Both the position numbers and the translations under genes were made by a program. A model generated the notes under the pieces. It saw only the letters and a program-made list of their open reading frames with translations, made no database searches and was not told the DNA's origin. From NCBI RefSeq assembly GCF_900119315.1, contig NZ_LT827010.1:6916494-6980493 (forward strand): DNA of 64,000 bases, in the 5' to 3' direction. This stretch comes from Actinoplanes sp. SE50/110 (GTDB lineage: Bacteria > Actinomycetota > Actinomycetes > Mycobacteriales > Micromonosporaceae). This document shows, in pieces, positions 49,800 to 59,534 of this stretch; position 1 is the stretch's first letter; each line of letters opens with the position of its first letter.

Positions 49800-49859
49800 G
49801 ATCCCCTCCATCCAGTAGGGCGTCGTGAACCTACTACCCGGGTCCGACAAAATATCGCC

Positions 49860-50336
49860 GTGCTCCTCAAGGTGATCGTCTGCGAAGTGACCGACGTGGC
49901 CGGCTTCGCCGCCGCGCAGGCCGGCTGGTCGGCGCTGCGCGGCCGGCCCGGCTTCCTGGCCCAGGCGGGCGGCTGGAGCGACCCGTGCACCGCCCGGATC
50001 GTCGGCTGCTGGCGGGACCGGGCCGCCCTGCGGGCGTTCATGGCCGACGGCCACGACGCGATCGCCGCCGGCCAGCGCGACACCTTCCGGCGCGCCGAAG
50101 TGCACCACTTCCAGGTGGTCCGCGCCTTCGGCAAGCCGTTCCCGGCCACCCTCGCCACCGCCCGGATCATACGGTTCGCGTACGGTCCGTCCCATCCTCC
50201 GGCCGATGCCGATTTTGTCCGGCCCGGGCACACGCTCGCCGCGCTGCTCGCGGTCGCCGACGACGGGCAGCCGTTGGCGGTCGCCGCGTGCTCGTCCGGA
50301 GACGGCGTCCCGCTGGAACCGGCCTGGACGGTGTGA
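49860..50336 (+). CDS. DUF4937-like protein with C-terminal extension
   Basis: 158 residues from GTG 49860. VLLKVIVCEVTDVAGFAAAQ, GWSALRGRPGFLAQAGGW, CWRDRAALRAFMADGHDAIA and QRDTFRRAEVHHFQV: a ferredoxin-like dimeric barrel of the YdbC/DUF4937 type. Role unknown. Confidence 0.7.
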   Translation: MLLKVIVCEVTDVAGFAAAQAGWSALRGRPGFLAQAGGWSDPCTARIVGCWRDRAALRAFMADGHDAIAAGQRDTFRRAEVHHFQVVRAFGKPFPATLATARIIRFAYGPSHPPADADFVRPGHTLAALLAVADDGQPLAVAACSSGDGVPLEPAWTV

Positions 50337-50385
50337 CCACCCCCTTTGGCCCCTGCGCCGGCCGCAACTCGGTACCTTCTTGCAT

Positions 50386-52248
50386 GTGCTGGACGATCTT
50401 GCAACGGTGGACTGGGCGTCGCTGACCCACGCGTACGGCCCGGCGGAGGACGTCCCGGACCTGATCCGGGCGCTCGCCGGCGGTGACGACGACGCGCTGC
50501 ACGACCTGCACGGCAACATCTGGCACCAGGGCACCGTCTACCCGGCCACCGCGCCCGCGGTGCCGTTCCTGATCCGGATCCTGGACGCGCCCGGCGCCGA
50601 CCCGGCCGGGGTGCTCGGGCTGCTCGCCGTGATCGCCACCGGCGCCGGCTACCACGACGTGCACGAGCACGACCAGGCGGTCCGCGCCGGCCTGGCGATG
50701 CGCGAGCGGATCGCCGCCGAGCACGGCTGGGTCGCCGCCGCGCGCACCGCGGTCGCCGCCGGCCTGCCCAGCTACCTCCGGCTGCTCGCCGCCCACCCGG
50801 AGGACCCGGTGCGGACCGCGGCGGCCGGGGTGATCGGCACGCTCGGGCCGCAGGTGGCCGGCGGCGCCTCCGCGGCCCTGCGCCAGGCCGCCGCCGGGGA
50901 CCGCTCCGAGGTGGTCCGCGCGGCCGCCGTGCTGGCCCTGGGCGACCGCGGCGAGACCGCCGACGACCGGCTCGCCGACCCGGCCCCGCTGGTGCGGGTG
51001 ACCGCCGCGCTGGTGCTGGCCGCCGCGGACCCGGCGGCGGCGCTGCCCGGTCCGGTCGTGCAGATCCTGGAACGTGACACGCCCGACGCGTTCAGCCTGA
51101 TCGAGGAGCTGCCGGCGCACGGCAGCGACCCGCTGCCGTGGGTGCTGCGCCGGCTGCGGCCCCGGTGGGAGCTGCAGGTCCGGCTGGTCGCCGGCTGGCT
51201 GCGGCACCCCGAGGAGGCGGTCCGCGAGGACGCCGCGTTCGCCGCCGACGAGCCGCTGCTGCGCTGGCGCCCGGCGGCCGGCCGACTGGTCCGGCCGCTC
51301 GCCGAGGCGCTCGACGACCCGGCCGAGAAGGTGCGCTCCTGGGCCGGGCGGCGGCTCGCGGTGTCCGGTTCCGCGGCCGCGCCGGTCACCGGGCTGCTCG
51401 CCGACGCCATGCGGCGCCACGACGACCGGTCCGCCCTGGTGGCGCTCGCCCGGCTGGCCGATCCACGGGCCGACGCGTACCTCGCCGGGCAGCTCACCGC
51501 GGGGCGCTGCGACGGGCTCGGCCCGGCCCTGGACCTGCTCGGCCCCTGGGCCACCGCCACCCGCGACGTGCTCGCCGGCGTGCTCCCGGCCGCCCCTGCA
51601 AGCCTGCGCGACCCGCTGCTGCGGGCGGCGGCCCGCACCGGGGTGCCGGCCGGCGATCTGGTCCCGCTGCTGCGCCGGTTCGCCCGGGAGCATCCGGTCA
51701 CCGTCGCGACCGTCCTGGGTGATCTCGGCCCGGCCGCCGCCGACGCGCTGCCCGACCTGGCCGCACTGGGCAGCGAGCGGGCCCGGCACGCCGTCGCCCG
51801 GGCGTTCTGGCGGATCGCCGGCGACCCGTCCGCCGCCCTGCGCCTGCTGCGCGCCACCACCCTGGACGCCGCCGCCCGGGCGCTGGTCGCCGACCTGGGC
51901 CCGGCCGCCGCCGAGTTCGCCGGCCCGCTGCGCGAGCTGTTCGCCGCGCCGGACTGCGCGACGGCCGGTGAGGCGGCGGTCGCCTACTGGCGGGTGACCG
52001 GCGAGGCCGCACCGGTCGTCCCGGTCCTCACCGCCCACCTCAGGTGCCGCCGGTCGGCGCTGCAGGTGGTCGCCTGCCTCGGCGAGATCGGCCCGGCCGC
52101 GGCCGCCGCCGTCCCGCTGCTGCGCGCCGAGGTGGAGCCGCCGCTGCCGGTCTGGACGCACGGCGCCGACTACGACCGGATCCTCAAGGACGAGGCGTGG
52201 CGGGCGGCGTGCACGGCGACCCTGAACCGGATCTCCGGGGCACCCTAA
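50386..52248 (+). CDS. Long HEAT-repeat protein
   Basis: 620 residues from GTG 50386. The N-terminus GNIWHQGTVYPATAPAVPFL is typical of bacterial HEAT-repeat proteins. About a dozen helical repeats follow (e.g. DPVRTAAAGVIGTLGPQV, EVVRAAAVLALGDRGE). Very Ala/Leu-rich. A protein-interaction scaffold. Partner unknown. Confidence 0.8.
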   Translation: MLDDLATVDWASLTHAYGPAEDVPDLIRALAGGDDDALHDLHGNIWHQGTVYPATAPAVPFLIRILDAPGADPAGVLGLLAVIATGAGYHDVHEHDQAVRAGLAMRERIAAEHGWVAAARTAVAAGLPSYLRLLAAHPEDPVRTAAAGVIGTLGPQVAGGASAALRQAAAGDRSEVVRAAAVLALGDRGETADDRLADPAPLVRVTAALVLAAADPAAALPGPVVQILERDTPDAFSLIEELPAHGSDPLPWVLRRLRPRWELQVRLVAGWLRHPEEAVREDAAFAADEPLLRWRPAAGRLVRPLAEALDDPAEKVRSWAGRRLAVSGSAAAPVTGLLADAMRRHDDRSALVALARLADPRADAYLAGQLTAGRCDGLGPALDLLGPWATATRDVLAGVLPAAPASLRDPLLRAAARTGVPAGDLVPLLRRFAREHPVTVATVLGDLGPAAADALPDLAALGSERARHAVARAFWRIAGDPSAALRLLRATTLDAAARALVADLGPAAAEFAGPLRELFAAPDCATAGEAAVAYWRVTGEAAPVVPVLTAHLRCRRSALQVVACLGEIGPAAAAAVPLLRAEVEPPLPVWTHGADYDRILKDEAWRAACTATLNRISGAP

Positions 52249-52326
52249 GGGCTACGCCGGATGGATCTTCGGGGCGGCGCGGGCGTTCGATGAATCGGTC
52301 AGCATCACTCGATCCGAGGAGTCGGC

Positions 52327-53670
52327 ATGCGCCTGACCGCCGTGTTCACCGCACTCGCCCTGGCCGCCGGCCCGGTGGCGGTACACCGCCCGCCCGGCCT
52401 GGACTGGGGCCCGTGCGAGCAGCCGGACGCGAACCTCACCTGCGCCACCCTGACCCTGCCGGTGGACTGGGCCGACCCGCACGGCGCCACCTTCGGCACG
52501 GTGGTGACCAAGCGGGCCACGCCGCACCAGGACGCCAGGGTGGGCACGCTCGTCTTCGGCCCCGGCGGGCCGGGCGACTCCGGGGTGGACCGGGTCCGGA
52601 TCAACAACCGGTTCAGCGCCGAACAGCGGGATCGGTTCGACATCGTCAGCTTCGACCCCCGTACCGTCAAGCGGACGGCCGCGCCCACCTGCGCGCCGGA
52701 ACCGGACCGCCCGCCCCTCATCCTGCGCGACCAGGCGGATTTCGACGCCGCGGTGACCACCAACCGGTCCTACTGGCAGCGGTGCCGGGCGAGCAACGAG
52801 GTGTTCGCGCACGCCGACTCGGTGAGCATCGCCCGCGACCTGGACGCGCTGCGACGGGCGCTCGGCGAGCGGCGGCTGACCTTCCAGGGCAGCTCCTACG
52901 GCACGGTGCTGGGCCAGATGTACGCCGAACGGTTCCCCGATCGGGTGCGTGCCATCGTGCTGGAGAGCGTCTTCGACCCTTACCTGCCGCTCACCGAGTT
53001 CGTCCGCTCCGAGGCCGCCGCCTCGCAGGACGTTTTCGAGGAGTTCGTGGCCTGGTGTGCCGGGCACACCGGGTGCGCGCTGCACGGCAGCGACGTCCGC
53101 GCCGTCTGGCGGTCCGTGCTGCACGACTACCCGGGCGTGAGCACCTTCGAGGTGGCCGCGCTGCCGATGGGCCTGACCCCGAACTGGGCGCTGCTGGCCA
53201 CCACGATCAGGAACGCGGCGAACGGCACGCCCCCGCCGGTACCGAAGCTCGACGTGGCCTCCGGGATCTTCTGCGCGGACTTCCCGGCGGACGTCCGCGA
53301 CTTCCGTGCCTACCAGCGGCTGCTCGCGATCACCGCGAAGGTGTCACCGGACGTGCCGTACGGCGCCGGGATGCTGGCGATCCGCACCTGTCTGGGCTGG
53401 CCGCAGCCGCTCGCCAACCCGCCGCACCGCCTCGACGTGCACACCCGCACCCCGCTGCTGCTGCTCAACGCCGTGCACGACCCGCGGACGCCGTACGGCT
53501 GGGCCCGGCACGTCGCCACCGAACTGGGCGCCAGCGGTCGGTTGGTCACCTACGAGGGCGCCGGCCACGGCTCGTACCAGGCCACCGCCTGCACCACCGC
53601 GATGGTCGACCGCTACCTGATCGACCTCACGATCCCGCCGCCGGGCGCGTCGTGCCCGGCGGCGGAGTGA
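52327..53670 (+). CDS. Secreted tripeptidyl-aminopeptidase-like hydrolase (S33)
   Basis: 447 residues. Signal peptide (MRLTAVFTALALAAGPVAV), then WGPCEQPDANLTCATLTLPV, FGPGGPGDSGVDR, nucleophile elbow QGSSYGTVLGQMYAERFPDR, Asp near NAVHDPRTPYGWA and His in YEGAGHGSY. Matches Streptomyces SlpD/SlpE/Tap-type exported peptidases. AGGAG precedes ATG 52327. Ends one base from the convergent Nudix gene. Confidence 0.9.
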   Translation: MRLTAVFTALALAAGPVAVHRPPGLDWGPCEQPDANLTCATLTLPVDWADPHGATFGTVVTKRATPHQDARVGTLVFGPGGPGDSGVDRVRINNRFSAEQRDRFDIVSFDPRTVKRTAAPTCAPEPDRPPLILRDQADFDAAVTTNRSYWQRCRASNEVFAHADSVSIARDLDALRRALGERRLTFQGSSYGTVLGQMYAERFPDRVRAIVLESVFDPYLPLTEFVRSEAAASQDVFEEFVAWCAGHTGCALHGSDVRAVWRSVLHDYPGVSTFEVAALPMGLTPNWALLATTIRNAANGTPPPVPKLDVASGIFCADFPADVRDFRAYQRLLAITAKVSPDVPYGAGMLAIRTCLGWPQPLANPPHRLDVHTRTPLLLLNAVHDPRTPYGWARHVATELGASGRLVTYEGAGHGSYQATACTTAMVDRYLIDLTIPPPGASCPAAE

Positions 53671-53671
53671 G

Positions 53672-54220
53672 TCAGCGGGTGCGGGCCGCCGCGAGCAGAC
53701 CGGCGACCGCGGCCGCGTTGGTGATCTCCCCGCGGAAGATCATCGCGACCGCCTCGTCCAGCGCGACCCGGACGACCTCCAGATCGGCCTCCTCGTCGTG
53801 CCGGGCGAACCGGTCCGCCACCGGCACCGGAGCCAGGTCGCGGGCCAGGTAGACCAGCACGTGCTCGGTGCTGAACCCGGGCGAGGTGTGCAGCTCGATC
53901 AGGTGCTCGAGGCGGCCGGCCGTGAGGTCGGCCTCCTCGGCCAGCTCACGGGCCGCGGTGACCGCCGGGTCCTCGCCGTCGACGTCGCGCAGCCCGGCCG
54001 GCAGCTCCCAGATCTTGGCGCCGATCGCGTGCCGGTACTGCTTGATCAGCACCACCCGGCCGTCCTCGTCGAGGGCGACCACCACGACCGCGCCCTTGTT
54101 GCGGACCACGTCCCGGTGGGCGGTGCCGCCGTCGGACATCGTCACCTCGTCGGTGACCACGTCGAAGATCGCCCCCCGGTAGCGCTCGACGGTGCCGACC
54201 GTCTCGTGCTCGAAGCCCAT
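53672..54220 (-). CDS. ADP-ribose pyrophosphatase (Nudix)
   Basis: 182 residues. Nudix box GLRDVDGEDPAVTAARELAE then EADLTAG, preceded by VVLIKQYRHAIGAKIWELPA as in ADP-ribose pyrophosphatases. Clears ADP-ribose. ATG 54220 overlaps the pyrG stop (TGATG), the conserved pyrG-nudix pair. Confidence 0.9.
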   Translation of the reverse strand: MGFEHETVGTVERYRGAIFDVVTDEVTMSDGGTAHRDVVRNKGAVVVVALDEDGRVVLIKQYRHAIGAKIWELPAGLRDVDGEDPAVTAARELAEEADLTAGRLEHLIELHTSPGFSTEHVLVYLARDLAPVPVADRFARHDEEADLEVVRVALDEAVAMIFRGEITNAAAVAGLLAAARTR

Positions 54221-55899
54221 CAACTCGCCTCGACCGGCAGCTCGTCGGCGGCCGCGTACGCGACCGCGGCCTTGATCAGACCGTCGAAGAGCGGGTGCGG
54301 GCGGGTCGGGCGGCTCTTCAGCTCCGGGTGCGCCTGGGTGGCCACGAAGTACGGGTGGGTCGCACGGTCCAGCTCGATGAACTCGACCAGCCGGCCGTCC
54401 GGGGAGGTGCCGGAGAAGATCAGGCCCGCCTGGGTGAGCTTGTCCCGGTAGTCGTTGTTCACCTCGTACCGGTGCCGGTGCCGCTCGGAGATCTCGGTCG
54501 CGCCGTACACCTCGGCGACGATCGAGCCGTCCTTCAGCCTGGCCGGGTAGGCGCCCAGCCGCATGGTGCCGCCCATGTCACCCTTGCCGGCGACGATGTC
54601 CTCCTGGTCGGCCATCGTGGAGATCACCGGGTAGGTGGCGGTCTCGTCGAACTCCAGCGAGTTCGCCCCGGCCAGACCGGCCAGGTTGCGGGCCGCGTCG
54701 ATGGTCATGCACTGCAGCCCGAGGCAGAGGCCCAGGATCGGCACGCCGTTCTCCCGGGCGTACCGGGAAGTGTTGACCTTGCCTTCGATGCCGCGCACCC
54801 CGAAGCCGCCGGGGATCACGATGCCGTCGACACCCTTGAGGGCGGCGGCCGCGCCGGCCGGCGTCTCGCAGCTGTCGCTCGGCACCCAGCGGATCTGGAT
54901 CTTCACGGTGTTGCCGAAACCGGCCGCGCGGATCGCCTCGGAGACCGACAGGTAGGCGTCGGGCAGGTCGACGTACTTGCCGACCAGCGCGATCGTGATC
55001 GTGCGCTTCGGGTGGTGCACCCGCTCCAGCAGGTCGTTCCACGTCTGCCAGTTGACGTCGCGGAAGGACAGACCCAGGCGGCGCACGACGTAGGCGTCCA
55101 GCCCGCCGTCGTGCAGCACCTTCGGGATGTCGTAGATGCTGGGCGCGTCCGGACAGGCGATGACCGCCTCGGCGTCGACGTCGCAGTAGAGCGCCAGCTT
55201 GTGCTTCATCTTCTCGGGGATCTCCCGGTCACTGCGGCAGATCAGGGCATCCGGCTGGATGCCGATGTTGCGCAGCGCCGCCACCGAGTGCTGGGTCGGC
55301 TTGGTCTTCAGCTCGCCGGACGGCGCCAGGTACGGCACCAGCGAGACGTGCAGGTAGAACACGTGGTCCCGGCCGACCTCGTGACGCACCTGGCGGATCG
55401 CCTCCAGGAACGGCAGCGACTCCATGTCGCCGACCGTGCCGCCGACCTCGGTGATCACCACGTCCGGGACGTTTCCGTTCTCGTCCGGGTCGGCCATCGC
55501 GAAGATCCGGCTCTTGATCTCGTTGGTGATGTGCGGGATCACCTGCACGGTGTCACCGAGGTACTCGCCGCGCCGCTCCCGGGCGATGACCGCCGAGTAG
55601 ACCTGGCCGGTCGTCACGTTGGCCTTGCCGGACAGGTCACGGTCGAGGAACCGCTCGTAGTGCCCGACGTCCAGGTCGGTCTCCGCCCCGTCCTCGGTGA
55701 CGAAGACCTCACCGTGCTGGAACGGGTTCATCGTCCCCGGGTCGACGTTCAGGTAAGGGTCGAGCTTCTGCATCACGACGCGCAGTCCGCGGGCGGTGAG
55801 AAGATTGCCGAGGCTGGAGGCGGTGAGGCCCTTGCCCAGCGAGGAGGCGACGCCCCCGGTGACGAAGATGTGCCGCGTGTCGCGCACTGTTGAGGCCAA
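54220..55899 (-). CDS. pyrG: CTP synthase
   Basis: 559 residues. Synthetase domain HIFVTGGVASSLGKGLTASS, DPYLNVDPGTMNPFQHGEVF and the class I glutaminase domain with Cys in ILGLCLGLQCMT and the HPE triad near QAHPELKSRP. Makes CTP from UTP and glutamine. TTG 55899 is preferred (GGGAGCGGGCC upstream). GTG 55887 is possible. Confidence 0.95.
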   Translation of the reverse strand: MASTVRDTRHIFVTGGVASSLGKGLTASSLGNLLTARGLRVVMQKLDPYLNVDPGTMNPFQHGEVFVTEDGAETDLDVGHYERFLDRDLSGKANVTTGQVYSAVIARERRGEYLGDTVQVIPHITNEIKSRIFAMADPDENGNVPDVVITEVGGTVGDMESLPFLEAIRQVRHEVGRDHVFYLHVSLVPYLAPSGELKTKPTQHSVAALRNIGIQPDALICRSDREIPEKMKHKLALYCDVDAEAVIACPDAPSIYDIPKVLHDGGLDAYVVRRLGLSFRDVNWQTWNDLLERVHHPKRTITIALVGKYVDLPDAYLSVSEAIRAAGFGNTVKIQIRWVPSDSCETPAGAAAALKGVDGIVIPGGFGVRGIEGKVNTSRYARENGVPILGLCLGLQCMTIDAARNLAGLAGANSLEFDETATYPVISTMADQEDIVAGKGDMGGTMRLGAYPARLKDGSIVAEVYGATEISERHRHRYEVNNDYRDKLTQAGLIFSGTSPDGRLVEFIELDRATHPYFVATQAHPELKSRPTRPHPLFDGLIKAAVAYAAADELPVEAS

Positions 55900-56023
55900 G
55901 GCCCGCTCCCGTGGTCGCCTGTCGTTCCAGATCTGCAGACCGGGGCGTCCTCGCCCCATCCACGGGAATTCACCGTAACACTCATTGCCGGGCCCGCCAC
56001 GTTCGGGCTGGTGGGCGTGCGTG

Positions 56024-58261
56024 TCAGCCGGCCCCTTCGGTCACTGTCCGTTGATCCTCGTCGGCTTTGCGCAACAACGGGCCGCCCGGCCCGTCGGTCT
56101 GACCGGGCGGCGGGGTGCGATCCGCGGCATGCAGCAGCACCCGCAACGCGGTCAGCACGGCCACCGGGACCGCGGTCGCGGCGGCCGCGCCGGCCACCCC
56201 GAGCGCGGTGCCGCCGAACACTCCGGCCGTGATCGACGCCACCACGGTGCCGGCGATCGCCGCCCGCACCGCCGGATGCAGTCCGTACACCCTGTTCAGG
56301 CCACCCCACGGCGAGAACTGGCCGAAGACCAGCATCAGTGCCCCGGCCAGCGCCAGCAGGCTCAGCGGACTGTCCAGCAGGGCCTGCCCGTTGGCCGCGG
56401 CAGCCCGCTGCATCGCCGGACCGGCCGTCCCACTGCCCAGCGCGCTCAGGAACCGGCCCAGGGTGCCCTGCTCCAGCGGCGCCCGGTGCAGCTCGAAGGC
56501 GGCGAACCCGGCGGTCACCGCGATCGCGCCGACCCCCGCCCAGGCGAACCGGGCGAAGGTCAGCCAGCCCCCCGAACTCATCGCGGCGGCCACGCACACC
56601 CCGGTGGTGACCGCGATCGCGCCGACCGGATCGGCCCCCAGATAGGGGCTGCCGACCATCACCACGCCCAGGCCGCCGAACAGCACCACCACGGTCGGCC
56701 GCCACCGGCGCCCGACCCACTGGGCCAGACAGCCGGCGGCCAGCAGCAGACCGGCCACGAACACGCCCAGGCCGACACTGCCCAGACCGGCGTACCGGAC
56801 ACCGTGCGTCGCCGAATACCCGGCCACCCCGTTGAGCTGCAGCCGCGCCCCGGTGAGCAGATCCACCACGATCACGATGGCGCTCAGCGCCCCGGTCGCG
56901 CCCATCGGCCACAGCGTCATCCGGAACCGCGGGGCCAGCCGCACCGCGCACGTCCCGGCCACCATCAGCGCGAACGTGGCGGCGCCGAACATCCAGGCCG
57001 GATGATCCGCACTCCACCACGGCGCCACGTCGGCGACCAGCCCGGCCGGGATCGCCAGCGCGGCCGCGATCAGCGCCGCCTCCAGCACCGCGACCAGGCG
57101 GCGCGGCGGCAGCGGCGGCGCGACCGGTCCGGCATGCCGGCGAGCACGGATCAAAACCGGAATCACACCGACGAACAGGATGAGTTGTACGGCAGCCAGC
57201 ACCGTGAAGAAGATCGACGCGACGCCGCGCTGGGCGATCGCCCGCCGATCCGCGTCGTTGTGCCCCTGCATCGCCTTGGCCGGGTCGTCCGGGCGGTCCC
57301 CCGAGACACTCGCCGCGTACCCGGCGAACAGCTTGTCCGGGGCCGGCCGGCCGAGCACCGCCAGCACCGTCGGCGCCACGTCGATCAGCTGCAGGTAACC
57401 GTCGCGCCCGGTGCCGGCCGAGGTCAGCCGGCCACCCTGCCAGCCCTCCCCCTCGGCGATCGCCACGTGCAGCCGGGAGGTGGCGTCGGTGTCGGCCACC
57501 CCGGCGATCAGCATCAGCGACCGCTCCGGGCGGGCCGCCAGCACCCGGGCCAGGTTCGCGTCCGCGGCGGCGACCGCGGCCTGCCGCTCCGCACCGGAAC
57601 CGGCGATCGTGCCGAGGTCGACGATGCTGAGCACACAGTCGGAGAGCAGCTTGCGCGGATCGTCGGGCAGGGTGTCCACGTACTCGTCGACCCGGCCGAA
57701 CGGGCGGGCGGCGGCCACCGCGGCGTTGCGGCCCACCGCCACCGTGCATCGCACCGACTCGGCCAGGGCGCCCGGGGTGGTGCCGTACGGCAGCCGATCC
57801 TGATTCATCCGGACCACGGTGCTCTGCGCGGTCACGCTCGCGCCGATCGTGTCCGGCCGGGTCAGATCCGGGGTGATCGCCGGGCAACGGCCGCGCACCG
57901 GACGGGTGTCCCAGGCCGCGTAGTTGCCCGAGCCGAGCGTCAGCCAGCCGTCCGACGGGCAGGTCACCTGATCCGCCGAGCGCACCGACAGCCAGCCGGT
58001 GGACCCCTTGGCCGCCTCCCGCCACAGCGCCGGGGTGCGCTGCGGGTCGAGGTCGTCCCAGCGGAGCCCGGCCGCGGCGGCGATCACCACGTAGTCGGCG
58101 GCACCCCGCTTGGTGTCCCCGGCCGGGCGGATCGTCAACCCGGCCAGCGTCGCGGCGCCGATCAGCAGCACCAGCAGGTAGGGCACCCAGGCGGCGGCGC
58201 CGCGGCCCCGCGGGGTGCCCGGCGGACGCACCCGCCGGATCTGGTCCAGCCGGCCGGTCAC
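56024..58261 (-). CDS. Multispanning membrane protein with alkaline-phosphatase-like domain
   Basis: 745 residues from GTG 58261, which overlaps the glycosyltransferase stop. One N-terminal membrane helix, an external domain (residues about 55-370: ADYVVIAAAAGLRWDDL, TCPSDGWLTLGSGNYAAWD, LQLIDVAPTVLAVLGRPAP) resembling alkaline-phosphatase-superfamily enzymes, then about ten membrane helices and a charged tail. Sits with murJ and a glycosyltransferase, so a cell-envelope role is likely. Reaction unknown. Confidence 0.8.
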   Translation of the reverse strand: MTGRLDQIRRVRPPGTPRGRGAAAWVPYLLVLLIGAATLAGLTIRPAGDTKRGAADYVVIAAAAGLRWDDLDPQRTPALWREAAKGSTGWLSVRSADQVTCPSDGWLTLGSGNYAAWDTRPVRGRCPAITPDLTRPDTIGASVTAQSTVVRMNQDRLPYGTTPGALAESVRCTVAVGRNAAVAAARPFGRVDEYVDTLPDDPRKLLSDCVLSIVDLGTIAGSGAERQAAVAAADANLARVLAARPERSLMLIAGVADTDATSRLHVAIAEGEGWQGGRLTSAGTGRDGYLQLIDVAPTVLAVLGRPAPDKLFAGYAASVSGDRPDDPAKAMQGHNDADRRAIAQRGVASIFFTVLAAVQLILFVGVIPVLIRARRHAGPVAPPLPPRRLVAVLEAALIAAALAIPAGLVADVAPWWSADHPAWMFGAATFALMVAGTCAVRLAPRFRMTLWPMGATGALSAIVIVVDLLTGARLQLNGVAGYSATHGVRYAGLGSVGLGVFVAGLLLAAGCLAQWVGRRWRPTVVVLFGGLGVVMVGSPYLGADPVGAIAVTTGVCVAAAMSSGGWLTFARFAWAGVGAIAVTAGFAAFELHRAPLEQGTLGRFLSALGSGTAGPAMQRAAAANGQALLDSPLSLLALAGALMLVFGQFSPWGGLNRVYGLHPAVRAAIAGTVVASITAGVFGGTALGVAGAAAATAVPVAVLTALRVLLHAADRTPPPGQTDGPGGPLLRKADEDQRTVTEGAG

Positions 58262-59364
58262 CGGGCGCTGACCTCGGCGTACACGGCGCGGACCGCGGTC
58301 ACCACGGCGGTCTCGTCCGGCCAGGTCGCGGCCTGCAGCGGACCGCGGGCGGCCAGGTCCGCCCGGCGCTGCGGGTCCGACAACACGGAGCGTACGGCGT
58401 TGTCCAGCGCGTCCAGATCGTTCGGCGGGATGAGCACGGCGGCGTCCCCGACCAGCCCGGGCAACCCGCCCACCGCGGTCGTGACCAGCGGCACCCCGGC
58501 CCGCAACGCCTCCTGGGCGAACAACTGCCGCGCCTCCCAGTCGCTGGTGACCACCGCCAGGTCGGCGCCGAGCAGCAGATCCGGCACGTCCCCCCGGTGG
58601 CCGAGCAGCTGGAACGGGGCGTGCAGCCGCGACGCCCGCTGCGCCAGGGGCATGTAGCTGGGACCCGACCCGGCCACCACCACCACCGGCGCCGGGTCCA
58701 GCTCCCGCCACCGGGCCGCCGCATCGACCAGCAGGTCATAGTGCTTCTGCGGATGCAGCCGGCCGACCGACAGGATCAGCGGCGTGCTCCCCTTGATCTG
58801 GAACTCGGCCCGGACCGCCTGCCGGGTCCGTTTCGGCGCCCGCATCGCCGGCGCCGCCACCGGACCGAGCCGGGCGTTCCTCGCGCCCAGCGCGACCGCC
58901 CGCTCCACCAGATCCTCGGAGGCGCCCAGGGTCAGCGCCGCGTTGCGCGCCACGATCCGCTCCACCAGGGCGCCGGCCTGCCCGCGCAGCCCCTTGGCGA
59001 GCACCGCGTTGTGCCAGGTGACCACCAGCGGCACCCCGGTGCGGGCCAGCGACACCACGAACGCGGCCCGCAACCCGTGCGCGTGGATCACGTCGGCGTC
59101 CCGCCCGGCGATCGCCTTGCGCAACGCCCGGATCGCCCCGGAATCCTGCGGCCCCGGATCCGCCGGGATCTCCACCGGCGCGTACTCCACCCCGGCCGCG
59201 CCGAACCCGTAGTGCTCGTCGTTGGCGGCCGGACCGCAGACCAGCACCCGGCAGCCGGCCGCGACCAGGCCGCGGGCCAGCGAGAGGACGTGTCCGCCGG
59301 TGCCGCCGGTCGCCGAGCCGAGCACCAGCACGACCGAACCGTGCCACCCGTCGTCGCTGCTCAC
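58258..59364 (-). CDS. GT-B glycosyltransferase (family 4)
   Basis: 368 residues from GTG 59364 (ATG 59394 possible). N-terminal ATGGTGGHVLSLARGLVAAG, DVIHAHGLRAAFVVSL, then SVGRLHPQKHYDLLVDAAAR, LGHRGDVPDLLLGADLAVV and the donor-binding EALRAGVPLVTTAVGGLPGL. Transfers a nucleotide-activated sugar. Probable envelope or exopolysaccharide assembly with its neighbours. Confidence 0.9.
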   Translation of the reverse strand: MSSDDGWHGSVVLVLGSATGGTGGHVLSLARGLVAAGCRVLVCGPAANDEHYGFGAAGVEYAPVEIPADPGPQDSGAIRALRKAIAGRDADVIHAHGLRAAFVVSLARTGVPLVVTWHNAVLAKGLRGQAGALVERIVARNAALTLGASEDLVERAVALGARNARLGPVAAPAMRAPKRTRQAVRAEFQIKGSTPLILSVGRLHPQKHYDLLVDAAARWRELDPAPVVVVAGSGPSYMPLAQRASRLHAPFQLLGHRGDVPDLLLGADLAVVTSDWEARQLFAQEALRAGVPLVTTAVGGLPGLVGDAAVLIPPNDLDALDNAVRSVLSDPQRRADLAARGPLQAATWPDETAVVTAVRAVYAEVSAR

Positions 59365-59490
59365 GAGCGGTCTACCCCTCTCCTCGCGCCTCATCCGCGC
59401 GCGTCCCGTCCTGCCGGCCGCCACCGATCGTCCTGCCTCGGCCAACGGTTTACCGGATCGGCGGGGACCGCTGCCATCCGGGCCGCGACG

Positions 59491-59508
59491 CGGTTACCTC
59501 GGTAACCG
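59491..59508. other. Perfect inverted repeat between murJ and glycosyltransferase
   Basis: CGGTTACC-TC-GGTAACCG, 8-bp arms and a two-base loop, in the gap between the murJ stop and the glycosyltransferase start. Operator or mRNA hairpin. Confidence 0.45.
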
Positions 59509-59534
59509 TCCCGTGTCCGTTCCGGCCGCCGACC

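Noticed and set aside
54295..55893. 532-residue plus-strand frame opposite pyrG
   Set aside because: Asp/Val/Arg-rich antisense shadow. The opposite strand is unmistakable CTP synthase.
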